Below, in pieces: positions 62,992-64,000 of a DNA stretch of 64,000 nucleotides. The stretch spans positions 21,710 through 85,709 of the forward strand of contig CAIQIE010000001.1 in NCBI GenBank assembly GCA_903871805.1. Direction: 5' to 3'. A program made the position numbers and the translations under genes. Source of the stretch: an uncultured Planctomycetaceae bacterium (GTDB lineage: Bacteria; Planctomycetota; Planctomycetia; Planctomycetales; Planctomycetaceae). Each line of letters opens with the position of its first letter. Position 1 is the stretch's first letter. The notes under the pieces are model-generated. The model was not told the origin of the DNA, did not search any database, and saw nothing but the letters and a program-made list of their open reading frames with translations.

Positions 62992-63756
62992 GTGCAAAGC
63001 AGAGTTTCCGGACTGCTGACATCGACGCTGTCGGCGGTTGTTGATCTGATCGCACCGCTGCAATGTTCACTCTGCGGCAGCGCCGAAGCAACAGCCACCG
63101 GTTTTCAGACCTGTTATTGTGCAGAATGCACCGCAAAACTCTGCCCGACTCCGCAGTTTCGCTGCCAGCGCTGTTCGGCCGAGATTGGTCCGTGGTCGAC
63201 AACGACAGAGGGTTGCATTCATTGCCGGGGCCGTAAACTGCGATTCGAATCTGTGGTGTGTCTGGGAATGTATGACGAGTGGCTGCGGAATGCGCTGTTG
63301 TCGGCCAAGTGGTCCTATTCGGCCGTTCGTATGCGATCGCTGGGACGTTTGCTGGCGTTGCACCGACGCCAGCAGCTCTCGGAATTGGGCATCAACCGTA
63401 TCGTGCCGATTCCCCAGCACTGGCGGCAGCGTCTGATCCGGCACTTTAATCCGGCATGGATCATTGCCGAAGAAATTGCCCGCGTGCTGCATGTGCCATG
63501 TGATATTCATCTGCTGCGAAAGGTGCGGGGCACCCGACCGCAAAAGCGGGTTTCAGTAACACAGCGTTTTGAAAACCAGAACTCGGCGTTTGCCATCCGT
63601 GATGCCCATGTAGTCGCCGGTGAACGGATCCTGATCGTGGATGACGTGCTGACAACGGGTGCGACCTGCTCAGAAGCCGCGCGGATGTTTCGCCGAGCGG
63701 GTGCAGCGACCTGCCACGCCGCTGTCATTGCCCGGGTACTGGATCATTCTGCCTGA
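62992..63756 (+). CDS. ComF-family phosphoribosyltransferase-like protein
   Basis: 254 residues from GTG 62992, with GGAG about 8 nt upstream. The N-terminal part has two Cys pairs (CSLC, CAEC) and further CQRC and CIHC, probably zinc sites. The C-terminal phosphoribosyltransferase domain has the PRPP loop ILIVDDVLTTGAT near 213-225. In competent bacteria ComF is an accessory protein of DNA uptake; in others the role is unclear. No competence gene is nearby. Its 3' end overlaps a minus-strand frame by 13 bp. Confidence 0.87.
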   Translation: MQSRVSGLLTSTLSAVVDLIAPLQCSLCGSAEATATGFQTCYCAECTAKLCPTPQFRCQRCSAEIGPWSTTTEGCIHCRGRKLRFESVVCLGMYDEWLRNALLSAKWSYSAVRMRSLGRLLALHRRQQLSELGINRIVPIPQHWRQRLIRHFNPAWIIAEEIARVLHVPCDIHLLRKVRGTRPQKRVSVTQRFENQNSAFAIRDAHVVAGERILIVDDVLTTGATCSEAARMFRRAGAATCHAAVIARVLDHSA

Positions 63757-64000
63757 AGGAAACCGGCAGCGCGATGACTGGCAAGCGCCCGGGCAATAGC
63801 ATGCGACTCGGATGCGCATCGGTGTCGTTCAAGTTTTCGGCGCTCAGCGATGGTAGCAGCACGCTCGTCGCCTGCAAAATCACCACATTCAGGGTCAACG
63901 CCTGCCCACACCTTCGGCGAATAACAACAACGCAGTCGCACAAATCCCTTTGCCGTGCCTCGCAAACACAGACGCCAATGGCTCCGCAGGCCGAGGCCAG
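63744..64000 (-). CDS. 3' end of a gene entering from the right (unknown)
   Basis: The frame is open from the window edge to the stop at 63744-63746, giving about 84 residues. It is Arg/Ala/His-rich with two adjacent Cys and reads like real coding sequence (RLRCCYSPKVWAGVDPECGD, then ERRKLERHRCASESHAIAR). No family is recognised. It overlaps the comF stop by 13 bp on the opposite strand, so the two genes converge. A chance frame cannot be excluded. Confidence 0.42.
   Translation of the reverse strand, partial: GLGLRSHWRLCLRGTAKGFVRLRCCYSPKVWAGVDPECGDFAGDERAATIAERRKLERHRCASESHAIARALASHRAAGFLQAE

Overview
The window reads as chromosomal DNA from a member of the Planctomycetota, probably the order Planctomycetales. 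This is an inference from the gene families, not from a marker gene: there is no rRNA and I recognised no tRNA. The supporting signs are a Tat-exported DUF1501 protein, a membrane protein with two GYF_2 domains, a DUF6807/PmoA-type secreted protein, a PelA-type pectate lyase, a Hanks-type kinase and a PP2C phosphatase, a planctomycete-style RAYT transposase, many secreted proteins without a clear family, frequent GTG/TTG starts, and housekeeping genes scattered singly instead of in the usual operons.

Layout. 0.6-4.0 kb: a triple-domain LplT-PlsC-acyl-ACP-synthetase fusion. 4.2-5.4 kb: an archaeal-type phosphoglycerate mutase. 5.8-8.4 kb: two secreted proteins of unknown function separated by a palindromic MITE-like element and a terminator. 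8.9-13.1 kb: protein kinase, ABC ATPase and aminotransferase. 13.2-18.7 kb: a DUF485/ActP-type symporter pair, a pectate lyase and a dicarboxylate symporter, a set suited to carbohydrate and organic-acid uptake. 18.8-24.2 kb: HtrA protease, Cys/His-rich lipoprotein, membrane protein, rnpA, creatininase-family hydrolase and a GGQ release-factor-like protein. 24.5-25.9 kb: a RAYT transposase flanked by REP-like palindromes. 25.9-28.1 kb: a two-gene unit for a Gly-rich secreted protein and a SnoaL-like secreted protein. 28.1-29.5 kb: 1.4 kb without a gene. 29.5-33.3 kb: SDR oxidoreductase, folE with a coupled membrane protein, and a zinc-ribbon membrane protein. 33.5-41.3 kb: a large FAD/Fe-S oxidoreductase, an HD-GYP response regulator, a membrane protein, an isochorismatase-family hydrolase and a DUF374 acyltransferase. 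41.8-49.5 kb: DUF1501, GYF_2 membrane protein, Rpn-type nuclease, DUF6807 protein and an EamA transporter. 49.6-52.8 kb: hypA and glnD. 53.3-59.2 kb: FKBP and OmpA-like lipoproteins, PIG-L deacetylase, PP2C phosphatase, TsaC/Sua5 and a DUF6580-like membrane protein. 59.3-62.6 kb: rph, then pyrB overlapping a dihydroorotase homologue. 62.7-64 kb: a small Lys-rich protein, a ComF-family protein, and the 3' end of a gene entering from the right.

How the genes fit together. Most transcription units are one or two genes long. The clear couplings are DUF485-symporter (4-bp overlap), pyrB-pyrC-like (4-bp overlap), folE-membrane protein (4-bp gap), PP2C-tsaC (21-bp gap) and the 25.9-28.1 kb pair (39-bp gap). 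The most interesting point is that the dihydroorotase encoded with pyrB appears to lack several metal ligands. That suggests a non-catalytic scaffold subunit for aspartate transcarbamoylase and predicts a true dihydroorotase elsewhere in the genome. No CRISPR array, prophage or secondary-metabolite cluster was seen.
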